Source: Oharaeibacter diazotrophicus (GTDB lineage Bacteria; Pseudomonadota; Alphaproteobacteria; Rhizobiales; Pleomorphomonadaceae). From it: a DNA stretch of 64,000 bases. Shown here in pieces: positions 27,509 to 36,449 of the stretch. The translations under genes were made by a program, and so were the position numbers. The first letter of the stretch is position 1; each line of letters begins with the position of its first letter. Location: the NCBI RefSeq assembly GCF_004362745.1, contig NZ_SNXY01000006.1, positions 682,001-746,000 on the forward strand, read 5' to 3'. Below the pieces are notes generated by a model. It had not been told where the DNA came from. It was given only the letters and a program-made list of their open reading frames with translations, and made no database searches.

Positions 27509-27806
27509 GATCTTTCACTCCCGTTCTCGACTTGTTCCAGTCATGTCACGGGGCTCTCGGGTCGTCCGCTCTCCGGTGGCATGGCGCACCCGGGGCCGAG
27601 ACGATGGTCGCGCCGACGCTGCGCCGGCGCAAGAGGGCTTCGCCGGTCCGTAGCTTCACGGGGGGTGAACCACCGGCCGCGACATTGCGGAAATTTAAGG
27701 CCGGCGCGACGATCGGGGCGGTTTCCCCGTCGGGATTATTTCCCTAGTCTCCCGCCTCACCAACGAGAAGGCCGATCGCGGCCGCCGTTCCCGGGAGGAC
27801 CCACCG

Positions 27807-28808
27807 ATGACCCCGATGCTCTCGCGCCGCCGCGTGCTGGCGCTCGCCGCCGCCTCCGGCCTCGCCGCCGCCGCCGGCCGCCCCGCCTTCGCCGCCGGCC
27901 CGACGATCCGGATCGCCGTGCTGAAGACCGGCACGGTCAACTGGGAGCTCGACGTCATCCGCACCAACGGCTTCGACCAGAAGCACGGCTTCGCGCTCGA
28001 CGTCGTCGAGGTCGCCAACAACGAGGCGACCCGCGTCGCGCTCCAGGCCGGCGACGTCGACCTGATCACCTCGGACTGGCTGCTGGTGGCGCGCGAGCGC
28101 GGCGAGGGCTCCGACCTCACCTTCGTGCCGTTCTCCTCCTCGGTCGGCTCGATCATGGTCAAGGACGGCGGCGGCATCGCCACGCTGGCCGACCTCAAGG
28201 GCAAGAAGATCGGCGTCGCCGGCGGTCCGCTCGACAAGAACTGGCTGCTGATCCAGGGCATGGCCAAGCGCGACTTCGGCCTCGACCTCGCCAAGGACGC
28301 CGAGCCGGCCTTCGGCGCGCCGCCGCTCTTGTCGGAGAAGCTGCAGTCGGGCGAACTCGACGCCGCCCTCACTTTCTGGAACTTCTGCGCCCGCCTCGAG
28401 GCGGGCGGCTTCAAGTCGATCCTGTCGGGTCTCGAGGCCGCCCAGGCGATGGGCGCCAAGGGCGCGATCTCGGCGGTCGGCTACACCTTCTCGGAGGGCT
28501 GGGCCGCCAAGAACCTCGACGCCGTCAAGGGCTTCGTCGCTGCCTCGCGCGAGGCCAAGGAGCTGCTGCGGACCTCCGACGCCGAGTGGGCGCGCATTCG
28601 TCCGATGATGAACGCCGACGACGACAAGGTGTTCGCCAACCTCCGCGACCGCTTCCGCGACGGCATCCCGTCGCGCCCGATCGCCGACGAGATCGCCGAC
28701 GCCACCACCCTCTACGGCGTCCTCGCCGACCTCGGCGGCGAGAAGCTCGTCGGCAAGTCGAAGACCTTCGCCGCCGGCACCTTCTGGTCCGAACTCGCCA
28801 AGGGCTGA
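27807..28808 (+). CDS. Tat-exported ABC substrate-binding protein, NitT/TauT-like
   Basis: A 333-residue periplasmic binding protein. A twin-arginine signal (SRRRVLALAAASG) ending at AFA around residue 29 precedes a two-lobe domain with the family elements NEATRVALQAGDVDLI and ADLKGKKIGVAGG. It resembles the SsuA/TauA/NitT-type proteins that bind small anions or organic acids. No permease or ATPase gene is adjacent, so it must work with components encoded elsewhere. A GGGAGG ribosome site precedes the ATG at 27807. Confidence 0.85.
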   Translation: MTPMLSRRRVLALAAASGLAAAAGRPAFAAGPTIRIAVLKTGTVNWELDVIRTNGFDQKHGFALDVVEVANNEATRVALQAGDVDLITSDWLLVARERGEGSDLTFVPFSSSVGSIMVKDGGGIATLADLKGKKIGVAGGPLDKNWLLIQGMAKRDFGLDLAKDAEPAFGAPPLLSEKLQSGELDAALTFWNFCARLEAGGFKSILSGLEAAQAMGAKGAISAVGYTFSEGWAAKNLDAVKGFVAASREAKELLRTSDAEWARIRPMMNADDDKVFANLRDRFRDGIPSRPIADEIADATTLYGVLADLGGEKLVGKSKTFAAGTFWSELAKG

Positions 28809-28821
28809 CGCACCGAGCTTG

Positions 28822-28849
28822 GTCTCGTCCCGAACCGTCGGGACGAGAC
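28822..28849. terminator. Hairpin terminator between convergent genes
   Basis: A perfect 12-bp stem (28822-28833 with 28838-28849) and a 4-base loop, 14 bases after the stop of the binding-protein gene and 87 bases beyond the end of mfd. There is no long T-run. It is likely to serve both genes. Confidence 0.65.
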
Positions 28850-28935
28850 GGTTGCCCGGCCGATCCGGCACGCAAATCGAGCGGTCCCATCCCGCGGCCG
28901 GTGCCGCGGGACGCGCACCGGCATCGAAACCTCCG

Positions 28936-31900
28936 TCACCGCCTCCGGTCGAACGCGCTGCCGCCCTTGCGGCCGGTCTTGCTCTTGAAGCTGGCGACGC
29001 TCGGATAGGCGCCCTTCCTCGTCGGCTCCGGCGGCGGGGGCGGCGGAGTCGCGGGCATGGTCAGCTTGGTGTTGGCGCCCTGCCCGGCCTCGTCGACCAT
29101 CTTGGCGAAGCGGACCAGGATGGCGGCGACGCCCTTGAGGCGCTGTTCGGGATCGGGCCAGTCGCGCACCAGCACGATCTTCTGGTCGGGCCGGATCTTG
29201 GCGAGGATGCCCTGTTCGCCGACGTATTTGACCAGCGCCGGCGGGTTCTCGAACTTGCCGTCACGGAACGAGATCACCACGCCCTTCGGACCGGCGTCGA
29301 CCTTCTCGACGTTGGTCTTGCGGCACAGCGCCTTGATGGTGACGATCTTGAGCAGATGCTCGACCTCCTCCGGCAGCGAGCCGAAGCGGTCGACCAGCTC
29401 GGCGCCGAAGGCGTCGATCGAGCGGGCGTCCGGCAGGTCGCCGAGGCGGCGGTAGAGGCCGAGGCGCAGTTGCAGGTCCGGCACGTAGTGGTCCGGGATC
29501 ATCACCGGCGTGCCGACGGTGATCTGCGGGCTCCACTGCTCCTCGCCCTCGGCCTCCGGCCCGCCGGCCTTCAGCGACGCCACCGCCTCCTCCAGCATCT
29601 GCTGGTAGAGCTCGTAGCCGACCTCCTTGATGTGGCCGGACTGCTCCTCGCCGAGCAGGTTGCCGGCACCGCGGATGTCGAGGTCGTGGCTGGCGAGTTG
29701 GAAGCCGGCGCCGAGCGTGTCGAGGCTCTGCAGCACCTTCAGGCGCCGCTCGGCCACGGTCGTCAGCTTCTTCTCCGCCGGCGTCGTGAACAGCGCGTAG
29801 GCGCGCGTCTTGGAGCGACCGACGCGGCCCTTGAGCTGGTAGAGCTGGGCGAGGCCGAACATGTCCGCGCGGTGCACGATCAGCGTGTTGGCGGTCGGGA
29901 TGTCGAGGCCGGATTCGACGATGGTAGTCGAGAGCAGCACGTCGTACTGGCCCTCGTAGAAGGCGTTCATGACGTCTTCCAATTCGGTCGCCGCCATCTG
30001 GCCGTGGGCGGTCGCGACCTTCACCTCGGGCACGTGCTTGGCGAGGAACTCCTTCTGGTCGGCGAGGTCGGCGAGCCGCGGGCAGACGTAGAAGGCCTGG
30101 CCGCCGCGGTATTTCTCGCGCAGCAGCGCCTCGCGGATGATCAGCGGATCGAAGGGCGTCACGAAGCTGCGGACCGCGAGGCGGTCGACCGGCGGCGTCG
30201 CGATCAGCGACAGCTCGCGCACGCCCGTCAATGCCAGCTGCAGCGTGCGCGGGATCGGCGTCGCCGACAGCGTCAGCACGTGGACGTCCGACTTCAGCTC
30301 CTTCAGCCGCTCCTTGTGCTTGACGCCGAAGTGCTGCTCTTCGTCGATGATCAGGAGGCCGAGGTCCTTGAACTGGATCCCCTTGGCGAGCAGCGCGTGG
30401 GTGCCGACCACGATGTCGACGGTGCCGTCGGAAAGGCCCGCCTTGGTCGCCGCCAGTTCCTTGGCCGAAACCAGCCGCGAGGCCTGCCGCACCTCGACCG
30501 GGAGGCCCTTGAAGCGCTCGGCGAAGGTGCGGAAATGCTGGCGCGACAGCAGCGTCGTCGGCACCACCACCGCCACTTGCCGACCGGACAGCGCGGCGAG
30601 GAAGGCGGCGCGTAGCGCCACTTCCGTCTTGCCGAAGCCGACGTCGCCGCAGACCAGCCGGTCCATCGGCCGGCCCGAGGCGAGGTCGGTCGCCACAGCC
30701 TCGATGGCGTTCAGCTGGTCGTCGGTCTCGTCGTAGGGGAAGCGGGCGGCGAACTCGTCGGCGAGGCCCTCGGCGGGCACGAGCGCCGGCGCGGTCTTCA
30801 TCAGGCGGGCGGCCGCGGTCTTGATCAGCTCGTCGGCGATCTCGCGGATCCGCCGCTTCATCTTGGCCTTGCGGGCCTGCCACGCGCCGCCGCCGAGCTT
30901 GTCGAGCACGGCCTCGGTGTCCTCCGAGCCGTAGCGCGACAGGAGCTCGATGTTCTCGACCGGCAGGAACAGCCGGTCGCCGCCCTGGTACTGGATCTCC
31001 AGGCAGTCGTGCGGCGCGCCGGCGGCCTCGATGGTCCTAAGGCCGACGAAGCGGCCGATGCCGTGGTCGACGTGGACGACGAGGTCGCCCTCGGCCAGAC
31101 TCGCCACCTCTTTCAGGAAGTTGTCGGCGCGCTTGCGGGCGCGGGCGCCGCGCACGAGGCGGTCGCCGAGCACGTCCTGTTCGGCGACGACCACGAACTC
31201 CGGCAGCGAGAAGCCGGTCTCGATGCCGAGCACGGCGAGCGGCAGTTCGTGCGCCGGCGCCTTCAGCGCCTCGTCGAGATAGGCCACCGGTCGGGTCGCC
31301 TGGACGCCGTGGTCGGCGATCACCTGGGCGAGGCGGTCGCGCGAGCCCTCGGACCAGCAGGCGAGCACCACGCGGCGGTTCTCCGCCTTCAGCGCGCGGA
31401 TGTGCTTCACCAGCACGTCGAAGATGTTGACGTCGGGCGCGGCGCGTTCGGCGGCGAAGCTGCGGCCGGTCTCGCCGCCGAGGTCGACGATCCGGGTCGC
31501 CGACTGGTCGGGCTGGTGGAACGGGGTGATGCGCGCGACGTCGCGGCGCGACAACAGTGTGCCGAGTTCGGCCTCGGTCAGGTAGAGCCGGTCGGGCGGC
31601 AGCGGCTTGTAGGGCGCGCCGGCGCCGCCGGACTTCAGCGAATCCACGCGGGCGTCGTGGTGGTCGGCGACCATGACGAGGCGCTCGCGCGCGGCCTCCC
31701 GGTCGAGCGGGTCGAGCAGCACCGGGGCGTCGCCGACGTGGTCGAACAGCGTCGACAGCTGTTCGTGGAACAGCGGCATCCAGTGCTCGAGGCCGGCGTA
31801 GCGCCGGCCCTCGCTGACCGCCTCGTAGAGCGGATCGCCCGAGGTCGCCGCGCCGAAGGCGGCGACGTAGCCCTGGCGGAAGCGCTTGATCGCGGCCGGC

Positions 31901-32580
31901 GTCAGTTGCACCTCGCTCATCGGCACGAGGTCGAGCCGGACCAGCTGGCCGGTCGAGCGCTGGGTCTCCGGGTCGAACGGGCGGATCGATTCCAGCGTGT
32001 CGCCGAAGAAGTCGAGGCGGACCGGCGCCTCGGTGCCGGGGGCGAAGAGGTCGAGGATGCCGCCGCGCACCGCGTATTCGCCGGTGTCGCGCACCGTGCC
32101 CGAGCGCGAGAAGCCGGCGTTCTCGAGCCAGCCGGCGATGGTGGTCATGTCGGCGCGCCCGCCGGGCACCAGCGAGAACACCTGGCCCTCCACCAGCGCC
32201 GGCGGCACCACGCGCTGCACCACCGCGTTGACGGTGGTGAGCAGCACGAAGGGCTTGTCCTCGCCGCGCCGGGCGGCGAGTTCGGCCAGCGTCGTCATCC
32301 GCCGCGCCACCACGGCCGGCGTCGGTGACACCCGGTCGTAGGGCAGGCAGTCCCAGGCCGGGAACTCGAGCACGCCGATCTCCGGCGCCACGAAGGCGAG
32401 CGCGCGCTGCAGCTGCGCGAGCCGCTGGCCGTCGCGCGCCACGTAGACCGCGTCGACGCCGCGGCGCCGGTTCGCCCGCACCAGCCGGGCCAGCGCCACC
32501 GCCTCGGCGCCGTCGGGCACGCCGGCGATGGTGACGGCACGGAATTCGTCGAACAGGTGGGCAAGGGGATCGCTGGACAT
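28936..32580 (-). CDS. mfd: Transcription-repair coupling factor Mfd
   Basis: A 1,214-residue DNA translocase that removes stalled RNA polymerase and recruits UvrA. Order: UvrB-like module, RNA-polymerase-interacting domain, then RecG-like translocase domains with Walker A GDVGFGKTEVA near residue 640, the Walker B-type box IDEEQHFGVKH, TATPIPRTLQL and GRVGRSKTRAYA, and a C-terminal TRCF domain. The C-terminus carries an extra Pro-rich and basic tail (PTRKGAYPSVASFKSKTGRK). The open frame reaches much further upstream, but homology starts near the ATG at 32580; 32598 is an alternative. mfd, sdhE and recG form a conserved alphaproteobacterial neighbourhood. Confidence 0.95.
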   Translation of the reverse strand: MSSDPLAHLFDEFRAVTIAGVPDGAEAVALARLVRANRRRGVDAVYVARDGQRLAQLQRALAFVAPEIGVLEFPAWDCLPYDRVSPTPAVVARRMTTLAELAARRGEDKPFVLLTTVNAVVQRVVPPALVEGQVFSLVPGGRADMTTIAGWLENAGFSRSGTVRDTGEYAVRGGILDLFAPGTEAPVRLDFFGDTLESIRPFDPETQRSTGQLVRLDLVPMSEVQLTPAAIKRFRQGYVAAFGAATSGDPLYEAVSEGRRYAGLEHWMPLFHEQLSTLFDHVGDAPVLLDPLDREAARERLVMVADHHDARVDSLKSGGAGAPYKPLPPDRLYLTEAELGTLLSRRDVARITPFHQPDQSATRIVDLGGETGRSFAAERAAPDVNIFDVLVKHIRALKAENRRVVLACWSEGSRDRLAQVIADHGVQATRPVAYLDEALKAPAHELPLAVLGIETGFSLPEFVVVAEQDVLGDRLVRGARARKRADNFLKEVASLAEGDLVVHVDHGIGRFVGLRTIEAAGAPHDCLEIQYQGGDRLFLPVENIELLSRYGSEDTEAVLDKLGGGAWQARKAKMKRRIREIADELIKTAAARLMKTAPALVPAEGLADEFAARFPYDETDDQLNAIEAVATDLASGRPMDRLVCGDVGFGKTEVALRAAFLAALSGRQVAVVVPTTLLSRQHFRTFAERFKGLPVEVRQASRLVSAKELAATKAGLSDGTVDIVVGTHALLAKGIQFKDLGLLIIDEEQHFGVKHKERLKELKSDVHVLTLSATPIPRTLQLALTGVRELSLIATPPVDRLAVRSFVTPFDPLIIREALLREKYRGGQAFYVCPRLADLADQKEFLAKHVPEVKVATAHGQMAATELEDVMNAFYEGQYDVLLSTTIVESGLDIPTANTLIVHRADMFGLAQLYQLKGRVGRSKTRAYALFTTPAEKKLTTVAERRLKVLQSLDTLGAGFQLASHDLDIRGAGNLLGEEQSGHIKEVGYELYQQMLEEAVASLKAGGPEAEGEEQWSPQITVGTPVMIPDHYVPDLQLRLGLYRRLGDLPDARSIDAFGAELVDRFGSLPEEVEHLLKIVTIKALCRKTNVEKVDAGPKGVVISFRDGKFENPPALVKYVGEQGILAKIRPDQKIVLVRDWPDPEQRLKGVAAILVRFAKMVDEAGQGANTKLTMPATPPPPPPEPTRKGAYPSVASFKSKTGRKGGSAFDRRR

Positions 32581-32868
32581 CGGACCGGACGGTGACATGT
32601 GGACGTGCGCGCGGGCGGGCTCGCCCGCGGACGCGAGGTTCGGCGGCGCCCCGCCGCGGCGGGACCCCGTTGGTCGTGGCGACCGGGCGGCGCACCCGGT
32701 CGCGGGGGAGGCGGGCGAAGCGGCCTCCCCGGGCGCCGCCGTCCGGCGCGGACGGCATCCGTGCGGCTCGGAACCCCGGCCGCGGAAGCCGACGGCCGAC
32801 CGGACCGAAGCTCCCGCCAGCCGCAAACTCCCGGTTCCCTCCGCCCCTCTCGACACCCCAACCGCGTC

Positions 32869-33006
32869 CCCTCCCCCTGGAGGGGGAGGGACAGGGAGAG
32901 GGGGGAGCCCCGCCGCAACGCCGGCCACTGCGGGGACGAGGCCAGCGATCGGACAGGATCGGCCCGTCGGCCCCCTCTCCCCGACCCTCCCCCTCCAGGG
33001 GGAGGG
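32869..33006. repeat. GC-rich inverted repeat (REP/BIME-like)
   Basis: Two copies of a 22-base near-palindrome (CCCTCCCCCTGG and its mirror) at 32869-32890 and 32985-33006 face each other. Their inner flanks are also complementary, giving arms of about 36 bases around a 64-base centre. The sequence motif recurs in the repeats downstream of recG. It sits in the 574-base gap between mfd and sdhE. The rest of that gap holds only a short run of direct repeats (GACTGCC three times, then CCCCCTA-type units) at about 33113-33160 and no recognisable gene. Confidence 0.8.
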
Positions 33007-33154
33007 AGCATGTCGCGGTGCAGGTGCCACACCGGCAACCGGAGCCCGAACGTCGAAGCCGGGATGCGGAAGCCCTGCTGCCGATTGGCGACAGCGCGCG
33101 GCATGAGCCCGACTGCCGACTGCCGACTGCCGAAGCCCTACTGCCCCCTACCCC

Positions 33155-33460
33155 CTACCCCGTCAGCGGATTCGCCTTCGCATACTCGACGATCCTCGCC
33201 AGCACGCCGCCGTCGCGCTCGGCCGGGATCGGCTCGCGGCCGAGGATCCAGCCGAACAGCTCGCGGTCGGGCACCTCCATCAGCGCCTCGAACTCGCCGA
33301 GTTCGGCCTCGGACAGCGCGGCGATCTCGGCGTCGGCGAAGCGGCCGAGCAGGAGGTCGAGCTCGCGGGTGCCGCGGTGCCAGGCGTGGTAGAGCGCCTT
33401 GCGGCGGCGGACGTCGAGGTCCTCCGAGGTGCGCGACAGCCCGTGGGACTGGATGGCCAT
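33155..33460 (-). CDS. sdhE: Succinate dehydrogenase assembly factor (SdhE/DUF339)
   Basis: A 101-residue protein of the SdhE family, which promotes covalent flavinylation of SdhA. The conserved RGTRELDLLLGRF motif is at about residues 29-41 and the family helix LSEAELGEFEALMEVPDRELFGW follows. Length is typical. It lies upstream of mfd on the same strand, a conserved pairing, but separated from it by a 574-base repeat-containing gap. Confidence 0.95.
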   Translation of the reverse strand: MAIQSHGLSRTSEDLDVRRRKALYHAWHRGTRELDLLLGRFADAEIAALSEAELGEFEALMEVPDRELFGWILGREPIPAERDGGVLARIVEYAKANPLTG

Positions 33461-33796
33461 GGAAAGCTCCGGTAAGACGCATCGCCGCCGGGCCGGATCG
33501 CCGGCCCGTCGGTGCGGGAGGATATGTAGCGTCCCCTCCCGGCGCTGTCAGGTGTCTTGTGGCGCGGCGGCGGTTCGGCGCAGCGGCTCGGGTCCCGGCC
33601 GGAGCACCCGGGCGGCCGCGCCTCGGACGGCACCGGGTCGGCACGACCGCGCCGCGACCTCGGACCGGACGCGCCGCCGCGGCGCCGCATCCGGCGGCAC
33701 GGGATCGGCACGGATACGCCGGCGACAGGAGCGGGCCGCCCGGCGGGCCGGCGATGACGAGGCGCGCATGGGCGCGGGCACGAGGGGAACGAGGCG
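33461..33796. other. Intergenic stretch without a recognisable gene
   Basis: A 336-base divergent gap between sdhE and the GNAT gene. It should contain both promoters, but none is convincing by eye. It holds two imperfect direct copies of CGGCAC-GG-TCGGCAC at about 33629 and 33697. Nothing else was found. Confidence 0.5.
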
Positions 33797-34228
33797 ATGA
33801 CGGACGGACCGACCATCCGGGTGATCCGCGGCGACGCCGCCGCCGAGCTGCGGCCGGCGATCGTCGCCCCGCTGATCGCCTTCAACCGCGAGACCTTCGG
33901 CCCGAGCGACCGCGAACTCTTCGCCGCCGTGCTCGAGGACCCCGCCACCGGCGAGACCGTCGGCGGCCTCTACGGCGAGGCCAGCTACGGCTGGACCTAC
34001 GTCCAGCTCCTCGTCGTCCCCGCCGCCCAGCGCGGCCGCGACCTCGGCACCCGCCTGATCGCCGAAGCCGAAGCCTTCGCCCGCGCCCGCGGCAGCCGCG
34101 GCGTCTTCCTCGACACCTTCGAGTTCCAGGCCAGGGGGTTTTACGAGAAGCTGGGTTACGTGGTGTTCGGGGAGCTGGAAGGGGGAGAGGGAGCGGTGCG
34201 GCGGTTTTTTCTGAAGAAGGTGTTCTGA
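33797..34228 (+). CDS. GNAT family N-acetyltransferase
   Basis: A 143-residue single-domain GNAT protein. The acetyl-CoA site is seen in QRGRDLGTRLIAEAEAFAR and the C-terminal strand in GFYEKLGYVVFGEL. The acceptor is unknown. It is convergent with the leucine-rich repeat gene, with nine bases between the stop codons. Together these two genes separate sdhE from recG, which are usually close neighbours in alphaproteobacteria. Confidence 0.88.
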   Translation: MTDGPTIRVIRGDAAAELRPAIVAPLIAFNRETFGPSDRELFAAVLEDPATGETVGGLYGEASYGWTYVQLLVVPAAQRGRDLGTRLIAEAEAFARARGSRGVFLDTFEFQARGFYEKLGYVVFGELEGGEGAVRRFFLKKVF

Positions 34229-34237
34229 GGGGGCGGG

Positions 34238-36283
34238 TCAGTGGGAAGGCGGGGTGGAGGTGCGGGCGCGGGCGAGCTCGGCGTAGCGGTAGAAAGTGCT
34301 CGATGCCCCGCCGTCCGGATCGTGGATCGCGCCGTCCGGGTCGATGCGATACCTGATGGTCTCCGGGATCGGGCCTCCGGCTACGGTCGTCCCGAGGAGG
34401 ACGAGTTCCTCCAAGCTGCATTCGGTAAAGACTTGCGCGGGAAGGACCGTCCGAAGGTTCGCGGCATACAGCGAACGCAGTGTCCGACAGCTTCCGAGCC
34501 AGCACGGATCGGCCACCGACGTGTTCGACAGGTCGATCGAGTGGAGCCGAGGGGCTCGGCGAAGGAAGGCGACGTCCTCGACGCCTGTGTTGGCAAGGTC
34601 CACGAACTGCAACCTCGAGAGGCTCGACAGCGGCCCGAGGTCCGTCACGCCGGTTCGACGCAGCCATAGGGACCGGAGCAGGGTGAGGCCGCTCAGCGGC
34701 CCGAGGTCCGAAACGCCCGTGCCGTCGAGACGGAGGGAAGTCAATTCGGTGAGGCCCGCCAGCGGGGCGAGGTCCGTGACACCCGTGTCGGCGAGATGGA
34801 GACTCCGCAACTTGGTCAGGCCCGACAGGGGCCGGAGGTCCGTTGCACCCGTGCGGTCGCAATGCAGGGACGACAGTTGCGCGAACCCGGCCAATGGGGC
34901 GAGATCCTTGACGGCGGTACCGTCCAGGTCGAGACTCTTCATCCCGACGTGTCCGGACACGGGCTCGAGGTCCGACACGCCCGTCCCGGAAAGACCGAGC
35001 CGCTGCAGTTCGGTGAGGCCCGACAGCGGAGCGAGGTCCGTGACGCCCGTGCCTTCGAGCTCGAGGCTCCGCAGCCGGCGAAGGCCGGACAGTGGAGCGA
35101 GATCCGTTGCACCCGTGCCCCCAAGGACGAGTTCCCTCAAGGTGGAGAGGCCCGACAGCGGAGCGAGGTCCGCGACGCGCGTGCTCCCGAGGTCCAGAGT
35201 CCGTAACGTCGTCGAGCCGGAAAGCAGGGCGAGATCCGTGAAGCTCGTGCCGTGCAGATCGAGATCTAGCAGCTGCGCGAGAGTGGACAGCGGGGCGAAG
35301 TCGGTGATTTCCGTTCCGTCGAGCCCGAGAGTCGCCAACCGGTTGAGGCCGGACAGCGGGGCGAGATCCCTGACGCCGGTCTCGCCGAGGTCGAGACGTT
35401 GCAAGTTGGCGAGTCCGGACAGCGGCGAAGGATCGGAGACACCCGTCCCGCGGAGGTCCAGATCCTCCAGGTGCGAGAGTGTCGCGAGCGGGGCGGGATC
35501 CACGACCTTCGTCTTGCAGAGATCGAGTATCTCGAGCCGGTCGAGGCCGGCCAGCGGCGCGAGATCGACGACGGCCGTCTCGCCCAAACGGAGGTTCCAC
35601 AGCATTCGGAGGCCGGACAGGGGTTCCAGATCGGTCACGTCCGTGCAGGTAAGGTCGAGCTCTTCCAACCGAGTCAGACCGGCGAGCGGCGCAAGATCCC
35701 GGATGCCGGCCCCATCGGCGGAGAGATATCGGAGTCTGTGCAGCCCGGACAACGGTGCCAAGTCGACCACGCGGCGGGACGAGAAATCGAGCGTCTCCAG
35801 TTCGGAAAGGCCCGCCAACGGCCCGAGATCCTCGACGGGAGACAATCGCAAGTATAGTTTGCGCAGAGCGACAAGTCCCGCCAGCGGGCCGAGATCGGTG
35901 ACATTGGTCGAGACCAGATCGAGGCACTCCAACACCCGCAACCCGGCCAGCGGTGCGACGTCGGCGACCGTCGTGCAGCCGAGATCGAGGCTGCGCAACG
36001 CGACGAGACCGGCCAGTGGCGCGATGTCCGCCAGTATCAGGCAGTCGAGTTCGAGAGACCGCAGCTGTACGAGCTCGGCCAGGGGCGCGAGATCGGCCAC
36101 CGCGGTGGCGGTGAGATCGAGCGACCGGAGCGCGTGGAACTTCGCGATCCTCGCCAGATCGGAGAACGCCCGTTCGCGCGACAGGTCCAGGCTGGTCACG
36201 TGCGGGATCCAGTGCGTCGGCGGATCGATCCCGGCCAGGACCATGCGGCGCACTTCGTGCGAGTCGAAATCAGTCGGGATCAT
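34238..36283 (-). CDS. Leucine-rich repeat protein with about 25 internalin-type repeats
   Basis: A 681-residue protein built from about 25 consecutive 22-residue leucine-rich repeats from residue 52 on, with consensus LrsLdLxgTxVxDLaPLsgL, followed by one or two degenerate repeats and a 45-residue tail. The repeat length and the xDLaPL pattern are those of internalin/SDS22-type solenoids. No signal peptide, membrane segment or LPxTG-like anchor is seen, so it is probably cytosolic or exported by an unrecognised route. Such solenoids bind proteins. The 66-base DNA periodicity creates long but meaningless open frames on both strands. Base usage is less GC-rich than in the neighbours, which would fit acquisition or relaxed selection. 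Confidence 0.9.
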   Translation of the reverse strand: MIPTDFDSHEVRRMVLAGIDPPTHWIPHVTSLDLSRERAFSDLARIAKFHALRSLDLTATAVADLAPLAELVQLRSLELDCLILADIAPLAGLVALRSLDLGCTTVADVAPLAGLRVLECLDLVSTNVTDLGPLAGLVALRKLYLRLSPVEDLGPLAGLSELETLDFSSRRVVDLAPLSGLHRLRYLSADGAGIRDLAPLAGLTRLEELDLTCTDVTDLEPLSGLRMLWNLRLGETAVVDLAPLAGLDRLEILDLCKTKVVDPAPLATLSHLEDLDLRGTGVSDPSPLSGLANLQRLDLGETGVRDLAPLSGLNRLATLGLDGTEITDFAPLSTLAQLLDLDLHGTSFTDLALLSGSTTLRTLDLGSTRVADLAPLSGLSTLRELVLGGTGATDLAPLSGLRRLRSLELEGTGVTDLAPLSGLTELQRLGLSGTGVSDLEPVSGHVGMKSLDLDGTAVKDLAPLAGFAQLSSLHCDRTGATDLRPLSGLTKLRSLHLADTGVTDLAPLAGLTELTSLRLDGTGVSDLGPLSGLTLLRSLWLRRTGVTDLGPLSSLSRLQFVDLANTGVEDVAFLRRAPRLHSIDLSNTSVADPCWLGSCRTLRSLYAANLRTVLPAQVFTECSLEELVLLGTTVAGGPIPETIRYRIDPDGAIHDPDGGASSTFYRYAELARARTSTPPSH

Positions 36284-36449
36284 CCGTCCGCCGTCGTCCT
36301 AGCGCGCGTCGAGCTTCCGTTTCGGGTTCATCCGCCGCGCCCGACCCGCCTCCACGCTAGCGCACGACAACCGTCGGCACCAGCGCGGCCGTCTCCACAC
36401 GCCGCAAGCCGGCGCTTTCTTCGCCCTCCCGCCGTGCTATCCCTCCCCC

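Noticed and set aside
28819-30615. Long plus-strand frame opposite mfd (598 codons), and several more up to 34356
   Set aside because: These are antisense shadows of mfd and of GC-rich spacer. Mfd motifs are clear on the minus strand.
34296-36302. Long plus-strand frame opposite the leucine-rich repeat gene, and another minus-strand frame at 33882-35927
   Set aside because: The 66-base period of the repeats keeps other frames open. Their translations repeat an Arg/Ser/Pro-rich unit with no known fold.
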